This document shows, one piece after another, positions 34,762 to 43,082 of a DNA stretch of 64,000 nucleotides. Positions within the stretch are counted from its first letter, which is position 1, and each line of letters opens with the position of its first letter. The translations under genes and the position numbers were made by a program. A model generated the notes under the pieces. The model did not search any database and had not been told where the DNA came from. It saw only the letters and a program-made list of their open reading frames with translations. This DNA is from Ferdinandcohnia sp036962685 (lineage in GTDB: Bacteria > Bacillota > Bacilli > Bacillales > Bacillaceae_L): positions 41,469 through 105,468 of the forward strand of contig NZ_JBALOP010000013.1 in NCBI RefSeq assembly GCF_036962685.1, given 5' to 3'.

Positions 34762-35891
34762 AAAAGTCCCTCCACTTCGTCCTGTTTACGTACATTTGGT
34801 ATATTGATAATTAAAGTTGTTCCATCATTCGTGATAATTTCTAAGCTTCCATTTACAAATTCTAAACGTTCTCTCATTCCCTGTAATCCATGTCCATCGA
34901 TCACATCTTTATCTGAATTTGTGCCAATCCCATTGTCCTTTATCATTAATCGGAGTTCTTCTTCCGATTGCGAAATTTCTATTGTACATCGTGTTGCTTG
35001 ACTATGCTTCACAACATTATTGACCGCCTCTTTTATGATCATGCTAATCATATTTTCGTAGAATAGCGAAATCTCTTTTATTGATTCAGCTTGAATATAC
35101 TCAAATTCGATTTCAGCTGCACGCAAAATTTCTTTAACCCGGACAATTTCTTCTTTGATTCGGATTCCACGCATTTGAGAGACCATTTTTCGAACTTCAT
35201 TCAACGCTGTTCTTGCAGTTTGCTGAACATCCTTTAATTCATGGCGCGCTTTTTCCGGATCTTTATGTATCAGCTTCCTCGCCAAATCACTTTTTAGTCC
35301 AATCATTGAAAGACTTTGTCCTAATGTATCATGAAGGTCCCTTGCGATTCTTTGGCGTTCTTCTTGTTTCACTAACTCTGCAATTCGTTTATTTGCATCT
35401 TCAAGTTGTTCCTCAAGTTTTTCTTGTTTCTTTTTATTAAATATATTAAATGGCAATAGGATAACGCTAATCCAAATGATAATATTGAATGGTAGTTGGG
35501 TTAAAAATATCTCTTTTTGTAACACGAGATTGTAATTTATCGAAAAAGTTGTCGCTACCAGGTGTATAATGTATAAAGTTAAAAAAGCAACGCGGTTCTT
35601 GATGTTTCCGTTGTAATACGCAATATAGAAAGCAAAATAGATAAATGCAAACAATATTGACATGGTTAATGAAATACCAATTAAGATCGACGTCCATAAA
35701 TAAACTGGCCATCTTCTCGAGATAAAAGCAAATCTTAATGAAATGAAAAACAAGACAGTTAAGATGAGACCAGTAATGATTTCGGGAGTTGATGACGATT
35801 GAAAGATAAAATAAAATGGCAGGATACTCATGACTGCCCAAATATAAGGTGAGACTCCTGACCATTTTTGAAAAATTGTATATTTTTTCAT
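34758..35891 (-). CDS. desK: Thermosensing histidine kinase of membrane fluidity
   Basis: 377 residues. Four or five N-terminal TM segments occupy 1-150; the HisKA_3 phosphoacceptor is H187 in RIARDLHDTLGQS, and the ATPase domain carries KEAVNNVVKHSQA and DNGIG with GHGLQGMRERL. DesK senses membrane thickness on cold shift. ATG 35891 is preferred over the ATG five codons earlier because GAGGGT overlaps that codon. It lies 63 nt after des. Confidence 0.93.
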   Translation of the reverse strand: MKKYTIFQKWSGVSPYIWAVMSILPFYFIFQSSSTPEIITGLILTVLFFISLRFAFISRRWPVYLWTSILIGISLTMSILFAFIYFAFYIAYYNGNIKNRVAFLTLYIIHLVATTFSINYNLVLQKEIFLTQLPFNIIIWISVILLPFNIFNKKKQEKLEEQLEDANKRIAELVKQEERQRIARDLHDTLGQSLSMIGLKSDLARKLIHKDPEKARHELKDVQQTARTALNEVRKMVSQMRGIRIKEEIVRVKEILRAAEIEFEYIQAESIKEISLFYENMISMIIKEAVNNVVKHSQATRCTIEISQSEEELRLMIKDNGIGTNSDKDVIDGHGLQGMRERLEFVNGSLEIITNDGTTLIINIPNVRKQDEVEGLL

Positions 35892-35945
35892 AGGACTTAC
35901 CCTCATTTTATGCGTGTTTATTTTGTATCATATCATATATAAGGA

Positions 35946-35976
35946 AAACCCAGCTTATTTTTCTAAGCTGGGGATC
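35946..35976 (-). terminator. Hairpin at the des stop codon
   Basis: CCCAGCTTA and TAAGCTGGG form a stem that includes the des stop codon and is followed by TTTTCC on the minus strand. It may reduce read-through into desKR. Confidence 0.65.
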
Positions 35977-36992
35977 TTTTTTATATTCTTTTGATTGGCA
36001 ACCATTTCCTTTATTTTACCATAGCCTACAAATACTTTTTCTTCTTCATCCCATAGTCGGAATTTTAATGATTTTAAGCTTGTTTTTAAAGTAATGGTCG
36101 GTACATGCTGAAGTGGAGCTGTTTGATTATGCACCTCTTCAAGCTTGTAATTCGGAACACGTGGGCTTAAGTGATGAACATGATGATAACCGATATTTCC
36201 TGTTAACCATTGTAGTGGTTTTGGAAGCTTATAAAACGAACTGCCCTCTACCGCTGCCTTCACATATTCCCAATTTTCATCTTCCTCAAAATACGAATCT
36301 TCGAATGTATGCTGAACATAAAACAACCAGACACCAGCAATCCCAGAAACCATAAAAATCGTTCCTTGTACAATTAAAAATGACTGCCATCCGATTGCCC
36401 AACATAAAACTGCCGCCAGGCCAACAATTCCAAGATTGGTTATATATGTGTTGAGACGTTCATTTTTTCTTGCCTTTTTTCGGTTAAAACGATTTTCAAT
36501 TAAAAATACAAAAATAGGTCCTAAAATAAACATCACAAAAGGATTTCGGTAAATTCTGTAGCAAAGACGCTTCCATGTAGATGCTTCCATGTATTCTTCA
36601 ACCGTCATTACCCAGATATCACCTGTACCGCGTTTATCTAGATTTGAACTTGTTGCATGGTGGACAGAATGGTCATGTCCCCATTTACTATAAGGAAATA
36701 ATGTTAAAATCCCAAAAAAGGTACCAGTGACTTTATTCGCCTTACGATTTTTAAAGAATGAATGGTGACAACAGTCATGGAAAATGATAAACATCCGAAC
36801 AAGAAATCCTGCTGCAATAACACTAATAACAAATGTCAATATATAGGAAATATTTAATGAATAATAGGCAAGAACCCATAATCCAAGATAAGGAATTAAT
36901 GTGTTGAAAAGCTGAAACAGACTTGCTTTAAAATTTGAATTTTCAAATGGTGCAACTTGTTTTCGTAAGCTTCGTTGATCTAATTTGTTCAT
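35955..36992 (-). CDS. des: Acyl-lipid (delta-5) fatty acid desaturase
   Basis: 345 residues, membrane di-iron desaturase acting on existing phospholipid acyl chains. Histidine boxes are HDCCH (72-76), HDHSVHH (106-112) and HHVHH near 272. The order des-desK-desR matches Bacillus. ATG follows GGAATGG. Expected to be induced at low temperature by DesR. Confidence 0.94.
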   Translation of the reverse strand: MNKLDQRSLRKQVAPFENSNFKASLFQLFNTLIPYLGLWVLAYYSLNISYILTFVISVIAAGFLVRMFIIFHDCCHHSFFKNRKANKVTGTFFGILTLFPYSKWGHDHSVHHATSSNLDKRGTGDIWVMTVEEYMEASTWKRLCYRIYRNPFVMFILGPIFVFLIENRFNRKKARKNERLNTYITNLGIVGLAAVLCWAIGWQSFLIVQGTIFMVSGIAGVWLFYVQHTFEDSYFEEDENWEYVKAAVEGSSFYKLPKPLQWLTGNIGYHHVHHLSPRVPNYKLEEVHNQTAPLQHVPTITLKTSLKSLKFRLWDEEEKVFVGYGKIKEMVANQKNIKKIPSLEK

Positions 36993-37099
36993 TTAATCCA
37001 TTCCTTTCTTAATTCTCATTTCATATTTTAATCAGATTTTCAAAATTTAATGAGGAATTATATGCTGACAAATCGCCAACAGTTGTCTACATTTTTAAT

Positions 37100-37165
37100 G
37101 TTATAGGAGAAAAAAGATTTACACTAGACATAGGTGTCATATGAATTACATGATAAATGTCATAT
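37100..37165 (-). promoter_or_regulatory. des promoter with predicted DesR sites
   Basis: On the minus strand a -10 TATAAC (37105-37100) with a poor -35 TCTAGT, preceded by ATGACATTTATCATG and CATATGACACCTATGTC, which are partly repeated TGACA/TGTCA half sites (37129-37165). A weak -35 with activator half sites next to it fits a DesR-dependent promoter. Confidence 0.6.
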
Positions 37166-37296
37166 ATCGTATTGAAAATTTAAAATACACAAAAAATTAA
37201 CATTATAAATAGGCTAAAATGAATTTTTTATGCTATACTTAAAAAACAGAATATTTAAACTAGACGAATAAAACTATTTAAAGAAGGAGGAAACTT

Positions 37297-37887
37297 ATGT
37301 ACAAATTAAAGGATAAAGAGAGGATTTTCATTTATACAGGTCCAGATGGTTCAGGTCGAAAGACATTAGGTAAGATGGTCGCTACAGCATTTGATATGCA
37401 AACTGTTCCCTCATTCACAACTCGAAGCCCCCGCCCTTTTGAAAACAACGGAGAAGATTACCACTTTGTAAGTAAAGAAACCTTTCAGCAAATGATGCAG
37501 CAAAATGAATTTTTAGAGAGTGTCGAAATCGATGGACATTTTTATGGAATACGTGAAGTTGACATTGTAAATATTTTTAAGAAGCAAAAGGTAGTTTACT
37601 TAACGCTAAATCCAGAAGGTGCCGATCTTTTGAAGCAAATGTATGGTGATAAAGCGATCCGAATTTTTGTCTATGCTGATCGTGATACCGTACACGAACG
37701 ACAGATGGAACGTGGGGATAGTGCTGAGGACATTGAAAGGCATATGAACCATTATGATGAAACAATGGCTTATAAGACTTCCTGTGAGCATGTATATGAA
37801 AATTATGACCTGCCCCAGGTTTCATACCAGATTAGTGAAATGATTGAAACCTATTTGGATAGACAGTTAATCGCAGATGATTATTAA
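37297..37887 (+). CDS. Guanylate-kinase-like protein with altered P-loop
   Basis: 196 residues. Guanylate kinase fold: VPSFTTRSPRPFENNGEDYHFVS (GMP binding) and FYGIREVDI. The P-loop reads GPDGSGRKT where canonical Gmk has GPSGVGKGT, so the catalytic Lys is replaced by Arg and shifted by one. It is probably a paralogue of the housekeeping Gmk, either with changed nucleotide binding or acting as a binding domain. ATG follows GAAGGAGG. Divergent from des. Confidence 0.75.
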   Translation: MYKLKDKERIFIYTGPDGSGRKTLGKMVATAFDMQTVPSFTTRSPRPFENNGEDYHFVSKETFQQMMQQNEFLESVEIDGHFYGIREVDIVNIFKKQKVVYLTLNPEGADLLKQMYGDKAIRIFVYADRDTVHERQMERGDSAEDIERHMNHYDETMAYKTSCEHVYENYDLPQVSYQISEMIETYLDRQLIADDY

Positions 37888-37893
37888 AACATA

Positions 37894-37925
37894 AAGCCCT
37901 AAAAAGGATTGACCTTTTTAGGGCA
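37894..37925. terminator. Bidirectional terminator
   Basis: GCCCTAAAAAGG and CCTTTTTAGGGC form a perfect 12-bp stem between two converging genes. Confidence 0.85.
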
Positions 37926-37932
37926 TTTCATT

Positions 37933-38865
37933 TTAGAGGCTATTGAAAGCTTCCGTTAGTACTGGAACTACTTGTTTCTTACGAGAAACAACACCCTTTA
38001 ATTCCGCTGTTTTGTTTTCAAGTGTTACATTAAATGCTTGTTCCACAGCTTCGGTTTTTGCACCAACTGCAAAGCCGACAGAGTCATTGTTTAAAATGTC
38101 TGTAATGACAAGTAAGAATAAATCAAGTCCGTTATCATTGATTTGTTGATTCATTACTTCTTCAAGTTCACTTTTCCTTGCAAGGACATCCTGTGGGTCA
38201 ACTACGTTAACCTGAGCAATTTGAACTTTGTTACCATTCATTGAGAATTCTTTAGAATCTAAAGAAACTAATTGTACCGCAGACTTGTCACTTACATTTG
38301 CACCAGCTTTTAACATTTCAAGTCCGTAGCTATCTGCGTCTACACCAGCAATTTCAGCCAATTCACGAGCAGATTGAACATCTTCCTCAGTACAAGTTGG
38401 CGATTTGAATAATAGTGAATCAGAGATGATTGCTGAAAGCATTAAACCAGCAGTTTCTTTTGTGATTTCAACATTGTTTTCTTTATAAAGCTTGTTAAGA
38501 ATTGTTGCTGTACATCCAACAGGCTCTACACGGAAATACAATGGATCACTCGTTTCAAAGTTTGCAACACGGTGATGGTCGATTACTTCTTTGATTTTAA
38601 CATTTTCAAGCCCGTCTGCACTTTGTTGACGTTCATTGTGGTCAACTAAAATAACGGACCCGACTTCATTTGCTACATTATCCACTAAACGTGGTGCTTC
38701 CGCTTTAAAATAATCCAGGGCATATTGTGTTTCACTGTTTATTTCACCTAAGCGAACTGGTTCAGCATCAACCCCAAGCTTCTTTTTAAGTTCTGCATAT
38801 GCAATTGCTGAACAAATTGTATCAGTATCTGGGTTCTTATGACCAAAAACAAGTACTTTTTCCAT
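37933..38865 (-). CDS. ppaC: Manganese-dependent inorganic pyrophosphatase
   Basis: 310 residues, family II (DHH) pyrophosphatase. Motifs: GHKNPDTDTICSAIAYAE, ILVDHNERQQ, VIDHHRVANF with the DHH triad, and the C-terminal SRKKQVVP substrate-binding motif. It hydrolyses PPi to phosphate in the cytosol. ATG follows AAGGAGT. Confidence 0.96.
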   Translation of the reverse strand: MEKVLVFGHKNPDTDTICSAIAYAELKKKLGVDAEPVRLGEINSETQYALDYFKAEAPRLVDNVANEVGSVILVDHNERQQSADGLENVKIKEVIDHHRVANFETSDPLYFRVEPVGCTATILNKLYKENNVEITKETAGLMLSAIISDSLLFKSPTCTEEDVQSARELAEIAGVDADSYGLEMLKAGANVSDKSAVQLVSLDSKEFSMNGNKVQIAQVNVVDPQDVLARKSELEEVMNQQINDNGLDLFLLVITDILNNDSVGFAVGAKTEAVEQAFNVTLENKTAELKGVVSRKKQVVPVLTEAFNSL

Positions 38866-38953
38866 TTTGCATGACTCCTTATTGCTTAATATGTATGATG
38901 TACTCTCTCATTTTACACAAACATCCCTTAAGGATAAAGAATTTTGGACCTAT

Positions 38954-39247
38954 TTATTCATTTTCTTCATCTAAATGTGTTTTGCAAAATTCATTAACGG
39001 CGATTTCTTCATTTTCCTCAAGTTCAAAATCAAGCACTTTTTTATTATTTTTTTCATAAAAATAATATTGGGCAATTCGCGCACCCTTACTATCAACCGC
39101 ATAAATTACTTTTAGTTCAATTCCATTTTCAGAATATAATTCATCATCCTCTGGAACCTCGATATCCAAAAAGAACTCGTAGCGGTCACCCTCTAAAATT
39201 CCTGTTGGATCCTTTAGTTTTTCAACCGAATATCCGGTAATATTCAT
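38954..39247 (-). CDS. Small acidic protein, probably DUF6509 family
   Basis: 97 residues, acidic. Reads MNITGYSVEKLKDPTGILEGDRYEFFLDIEV at the start, which I associate with DUF6509-type proteins. No TM or known catalytic motif. ATG follows GGGTGG. Function unknown. Confidence 0.65.
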   Translation of the reverse strand: MNITGYSVEKLKDPTGILEGDRYEFFLDIEVPEDDELYSENGIELKVIYAVDSKGARIAQYYFYEKNNKKVLDFELEENEEIAVNEFCKTHLDEENE

Positions 39248-39404
39248 TGTTACATTGCCACCCTTCCAATACGATTAACTCCGTAACTATTATACACATT
39301 CTTTCCATAAGAGTGAAAAATTTTCCTGTTTTGCGCCCAAATTAAGATTCGTACACTATTTAACTCATAGGACATCCTTTGTTTAAATAAAATAATAATA
39401 CATC

Positions 39405-39530
39405 CCAATAAAAAAAGCTTAATGCTTCCGCTTATCGGCAACAAGCATTAAACGAGCGATGACAAAAGGTGCTATATACCTTCCGAAGCGATTGGCTTAG
39501 ACCAGAGAGCTGCTGGCGCATGGAGCCAAA
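39405..39530 (-). repeat. R2 repeat, truncated copy, with hairpin
   Basis: The segment 39461-39505 (AAGGTGCTATATACCTTCCG, then ATTGGCTTAGACCAG) matches the reverse complement of 49118-49165 with few changes. A perfect 9-bp hairpin TTAATGCTT/AAGCATTAA (39419-39452) adjoins it and runs into T residues on the minus strand. It fills most of the 307-nt non-coding stretch 39248-39554. Confidence 0.65.
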
Positions 39531-39554
39531 CAATCAAAAAGGAGTTGTGGACAA

Positions 39555-39755
39555 ATGGTAATAATGAATAAAATCGCCTTATTTTTTGTGATAGTATACT
39601 CAGGTATTATCTTTATGAATACGTATTTAGGGGAATCTGAACGAGTACAATCGAATGTTGTCATTTTTGTCTTGAATGGATTTGCCTATATTGTATCTGC
39701 CATGGACATAGAAAGAGAAAAACAATTGCTTGTTGATAATCAATCAATCGCATGA
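39555..39755 (+). CDS. Small two-helix membrane protein
   Basis: 66 residues: a first hydrophobic segment (KIALFFVIVYSGIIFMNTYLG) and a second (VVIFVLNGFAYIVSAMDI), with a short charged tail. AAGGAG lies 11 nt before ATG 39555. An intrinsic terminator follows. Family not recognised. Confidence 0.55.
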   Translation: MVIMNKIALFFVIVYSGIIFMNTYLGESERVQSNVVIFVLNGFAYIVSAMDIEREKQLLVDNQSIA

Positions 39756-39756
39756 A

Positions 39757-39792
39757 AAACGACCGCTTCGTGTTAAAGCGGCCGTTTTTTCA
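39757..39792 (+). terminator. Terminator of the small membrane protein gene
   Basis: AAAACG-CCGCTT and AAGCGG-CGTTTTTT form the stem with T run. Confidence 0.82.
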
Positions 39793-39808
39793 TTTATCAC
39801 GAATGAAC

Positions 39809-39928
39809 GGGCAGTAATACCCCACATTAAAACATTAGTGTATACAATGTAGTTTAGTGGGGATGACTGCCCTAAAAGCCCGATTGGTTCAACTAACAAT
39901 CAGTGGGGATGCAGACCCCCACTGATTG
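39809..39928. repeat. R3 repeat: two adjacent long hairpins
   Basis: First hairpin: GGGCAGT and CCCCAC arms (39809-39825) pair with GTGGGG and ACTGCCC (39857-39872). Second: CAATCAGTGGGG (39897-39908) pairs perfectly with CCCCACTGATTG (39917-39928). The linker TTCAACTAACAATC recurs inside R1 copy A, next to the gap at 13852. It lies between the small membrane protein gene and the end of the ABC operon. Confidence 0.7.
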
Positions 39929-39938
39929 AAGTTTCACT

Positions 39939-40733
39939 TTATGAAAGTAATGCACGGTCATTAGTCATTTTTGCGCCTCTGATTCGTTGGAACTCATTTA
40001 GCAATTGATCAACAGTCAAATTCGCTTTTTCCTGTTCATCAACCTCTAAAATAATTTGTCCCTTATCCATCATGATTAGCCGGTTTCCTAAATCAAGAGC
40101 CTGTTGCATATTGTGAGTGACCATTAAAGTTGTAAGATTGTATTTTTTTACGATATCTTTTGTTAAATTTGTAATCAATTCTGCACGAGCTGGATCAAGT
40201 GCTGCCGTATGTTCATCAAGTAACAAAATTGATGGTTCAGTAAAGGTAGCCATAAGAAGTGACAATGCTTGCCGTTCTCCCCCTGATAACAAGCCTACTT
40301 TAGCAGATAGCCGATTTTCTAATCCTAGGTTAAGGGATTCTAAAACTTCTCTAAAGTAGTCCTTTCGTCTTTTTGTTACTCCTTTACGTAAACTACGCGT
40401 TTTATTACGGGAATATGCCATTGCAAGATTCTCTTCAATCGTCATATTCGGTGCAGTTCCAGCCATTGGATCCTGGAATACACGTCCAATAAGTTTAGCT
40501 CGTTTATGTTCAGGTAAAAATGTAACATCCTTCCCTGTAATTTCAACCGAACCTGCATCTGGAATCAACACACCTGAGATCACATTCATTAACGTCGATT
40601 TACCGGCACCATTACTACCGATTACTGTAACAAAATCGCCTTCGTTTAATTGCAAATTTGTCCAATCAAGGGCAATTTTTTCATCTGGAGTACCTTCATT
40701 GAAGATTTTATGAATTTGATTTAAGTGTAGCAC
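39939..40733 (-). CDS. ABC transporter ATP-binding protein (TrpZ-like)
   Basis: 264 residues. Walker A GSNGAGKST, Q-loop VFQDP, signature LLSGGERQALSL, Walker B ILLLDEHTAALD, and H-loop VTHNMQQAL. GTG 40733 is favoured by GGGTGAGGC at proper distance; GTG 40742 is the alternative. It overlaps the permease gene. Third gene of the operon. Confidence 0.87.
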   Translation of the reverse strand: MLHLNQIHKIFNEGTPDEKIALDWTNLQLNEGDFVTVIGSNGAGKSTLMNVISGVLIPDAGSVEITGKDVTFLPEHKRAKLIGRVFQDPMAGTAPNMTIEENLAMAYSRNKTRSLRKGVTKRRKDYFREVLESLNLGLENRLSAKVGLLSGGERQALSLLMATFTEPSILLLDEHTAALDPARAELITNLTKDIVKKYNLTTLMVTHNMQQALDLGNRLIMMDKGQIILEVDEQEKANLTVDQLLNEFQRIRGAKMTNDRALLS

Positions 40734-41739
40734 TCGCCTCACCCTTTCTTTCTGAAGGTACGCCGTTCATTTGAACAAGTTGTTTTTGTCGTTTTGCTCG
40801 TCTATTTTTCTCTTTTGTTCCTTCAAGAATTTTAGGAAGGACTAGCGCAATTATCACGATGATTGCTGTAATTAATTTCATATCTCCGGGTTGTAGGAAC
40901 TCAACACGTAATGCAAGTGAAACGACAATCCGATAAATGATTGCTCCACCAATAACGGCAATTGTTGCTCTAGCAATCGTTTTGGCACCAAATATCGCTT
41001 CACCGATAATAACAGAAGCTAAGCCAATCACAATCATCCCAATCCCCATACCAACATCGGCAAATCCACCTTGTTGAGCAATAAGAGATCCTGAAAATGC
41101 TACAAGTGCATTTGATATACCTAATCCAAGGATTGTCATAAGGTTTGTGTTAGCTGAAAAACTGGAAATCATTTTTTTATTGTCACCAGTTGCTCGAACT
41201 GCAAGACCAATTTCTGTTCTTAGGAAAAGATCGATTAATAATTTAATTACAAACGTAACAACAATCATAAAAAGCAGGATGCCCCATGTTTTAGGCAGGC
41301 TACCACCTAAGCCAATTGCCGAAACAAAAGAATTGAAAAAGGAATCTATTCCTGATGAAGCAGATACACCAGATACGTTTGTAAATGTTGTATCAATATT
41401 TAATAATGAAACATTAGATTTTCCCATAATACGTAGATTGATTGAATAGAGGGCGATCATCATCAAAATACCAGATAGTAATGCATTAATTTTACCAACC
41501 GTGTGTAGTAATCCTGTGATACTGCCTGCAATAAATCCGGCAACAAGTGCTAGAAGCGTTGCGATAAAAGGATTTACCCCATTTGTAATCAAAATGGCGG
41601 AAACAGCAGCTCCTGTAACGAAGCTGCCGTCAACCGTCAAGTCCGGAAAATCTAGTATACGGAAGGACAGGTACACACCAATTGCCATGATTGCATAGAT
41701 GATTCCTGATTCAAATGCCCCAAATAACGCTGTAAACAT
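40708..41739 (-). CDS. ABC transporter permease (TrpY-like)
   Basis: 343 residues, about nine TM helices, BPD_transp_2 family. Includes FRILDFPDLTVDGSFVTGAA and TGDNKKMISSFSANTNLM. Belongs with the substrate-binding protein 18 nt upstream and the ATPase that overlaps its end. ATG follows AAAGGATG. Confidence 0.87.
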   Translation of the reverse strand: MFTALFGAFESGIIYAIMAIGVYLSFRILDFPDLTVDGSFVTGAAVSAILITNGVNPFIATLLALVAGFIAGSITGLLHTVGKINALLSGILMMIALYSINLRIMGKSNVSLLNIDTTFTNVSGVSASSGIDSFFNSFVSAIGLGGSLPKTWGILLFMIVVTFVIKLLIDLFLRTEIGLAVRATGDNKKMISSFSANTNLMTILGLGISNALVAFSGSLIAQQGGFADVGMGIGMIVIGLASVIIGEAIFGAKTIARATIAVIGGAIIYRIVVSLALRVEFLQPGDMKLITAIIVIIALVLPKILEGTKEKNRRAKRQKQLVQMNGVPSERKGEASATLKSNS

Positions 41740-41757
41740 GTTGAATCATCCTTTCTT

Positions 41758-42771
41758 TTATTCCCCTTCGTAGATGTTAGCAATTTTCTCCCATTCAGGT
41801 TTAATTTCGATTCCTTGTTCTTCCGCTGCTTTTTTGTTTATAACAAGCTGTAGGCTATTTGGAAGTTCAACTGGAATTTCAGAAGCTTTCTTCTCACCTT
41901 TTAAAATTGCTGCAGCCATAAGCCCTGATTGGTATCCAATATCATAGTATTCAAATCCACTTGCAGCAAATCCACCAGCTTTCATTGAGTCGAGTTCGCC
42001 GACGAATAAAGGAATATCCTTTTCATTTGCAACCGCAATGATTGAATCTAATGCTTGAACTGCAGTGTTATCCGTTGGAATATAGATTGCATCTACTCGA
42101 CCAACTAAGCTTTCCGCTGCTTGCTTTACTTCAGCAGTTGTAGAAACTGAAACTTCAACTAACTCTGCACCATCTTGTTCAGCAAATTCTTTTACTTGCT
42201 CAACCTGAACAACTGAGTTTTGTTCACCAGAATTGTAGATTACACCTATCTTTTTCGCTCCCATTTCTTGCGTAATAAAGTTGATTGTTGTTTTTGTAGC
42301 ATCTGGGTGGTTATCAGTTGTACCTGTAATATTAGCACCTGGTTTATCAAATGCTTCAACTAGTTTAGCACCAACTGGGTCTGTTACAGATGTGAAAATG
42401 ATTGGAATTTCACTTGTTGCATTGAGTGCAGCCATTGCACTAGGTGTTGCGTTCGCAAAGATTAAGTCAACTTTGTCACCAACCAGTTTTTGTGCAATTG
42501 TTGCTGTGTTGCTTTGTTCACCTTGCGCATTTTCTAAGAAAATCTTTAAATTTTCGCCTTCTTTAAAGCCTTGATCTTCTAATGCCTTTTTAAAGCCTTC
42601 TGTCGCAGCATCTAATGAAGTATGTGGCGCATATTGTGTAATACCAACTACCACTTGCTCCTTTTCGCTGCTTTTACCAGCATCACCTGAAGTGTTATCT
42701 GACGTACCACAACCAGCTAAAGCTAGGAAACCAGCTAATACCACTCCTACAATTTTACTTGAACCCTTCAT
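41758..42771 (-). CDS. ABC substrate-binding lipoprotein (TrpX-like, PF04392 type)
   Basis: 337 residues. Lipobox LAGC (Cys21). Body typical of ABC_sub_bind proteins: VGITQYAPHTSLDAATEGFKKAL, DLIFANATPSAMAAL, IPIIFTSVTDPVGAKLV, IYIPTDNTAVQAL. Streptococcal relatives (TrpX) bind tryptophan or other aromatic amino acids, but no T-box is visible upstream. ATG follows AAGGGGG. First gene of a three-gene importer operon. Confidence 0.85.
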   Translation of the reverse strand: MKGSSKIVGVVLAGFLALAGCGTSDNTSGDAGKSSEKEQVVVGITQYAPHTSLDAATEGFKKALEDQGFKEGENLKIFLENAQGEQSNTATIAQKLVGDKVDLIFANATPSAMAALNATSEIPIIFTSVTDPVGAKLVEAFDKPGANITGTTDNHPDATKTTINFITQEMGAKKIGVIYNSGEQNSVVQVEQVKEFAEQDGAELVEVSVSTTAEVKQAAESLVGRVDAIYIPTDNTAVQALDSIIAVANEKDIPLFVGELDSMKAGGFAASGFEYYDIGYQSGLMAAAILKGEKKASEIPVELPNSLQLVINKKAAEEQGIEIKPEWEKIANIYEGE

Positions 42772-43082
42772 GATAATCCCCCTTAATATCCTTTACTCTT
42801 TTTGCTTATTCTAGTATTTTATTACTTTACTAAAATAATAATTTCCACACGTTTAACTTTAATGCACGAAAGCGAAAAAGCGTTAACGCGTGCCATTGTT
42901 TAATCGTAATATTACCATCCTAGGCGCTTTGCGTCAATTATTTTCTGAACATTTTACAATTTCAAGTAATATTTTTTTCATAAAGTAAAATAAGATTTTT
43001 TGTTTTCCTGTGATAATACGTTTTAATTTATTTCAGTTAACAAAGAATAAAACAATATGAAGTTTGTAATGGAGGTATTTGA
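42772..43082. other. Divergent intergenic region, no gene seen
   Basis: 311 nt between the ABC operon and the NSS gene. It contains the palindrome GCGTTAACGC (42880-42889) inside a weak hairpin GCACG/CGTGC. No T-box, riboswitch or full promoter pair could be assigned. Confidence 0.6.

Noticed and set aside
39250..39444. 64-codon minus-strand ORF
   Set aside because: No ribosome binding site or protein-like conservation; it runs through the R2 hairpin and touches the next gene's start.
42772..43082. T-box or CcpA site upstream of the TrpXYZ-like operon
   Set aside because: No T-box core or specifier structure; the GCGTTAACGC palindrome lacks the TG and CA ends of a cre site.
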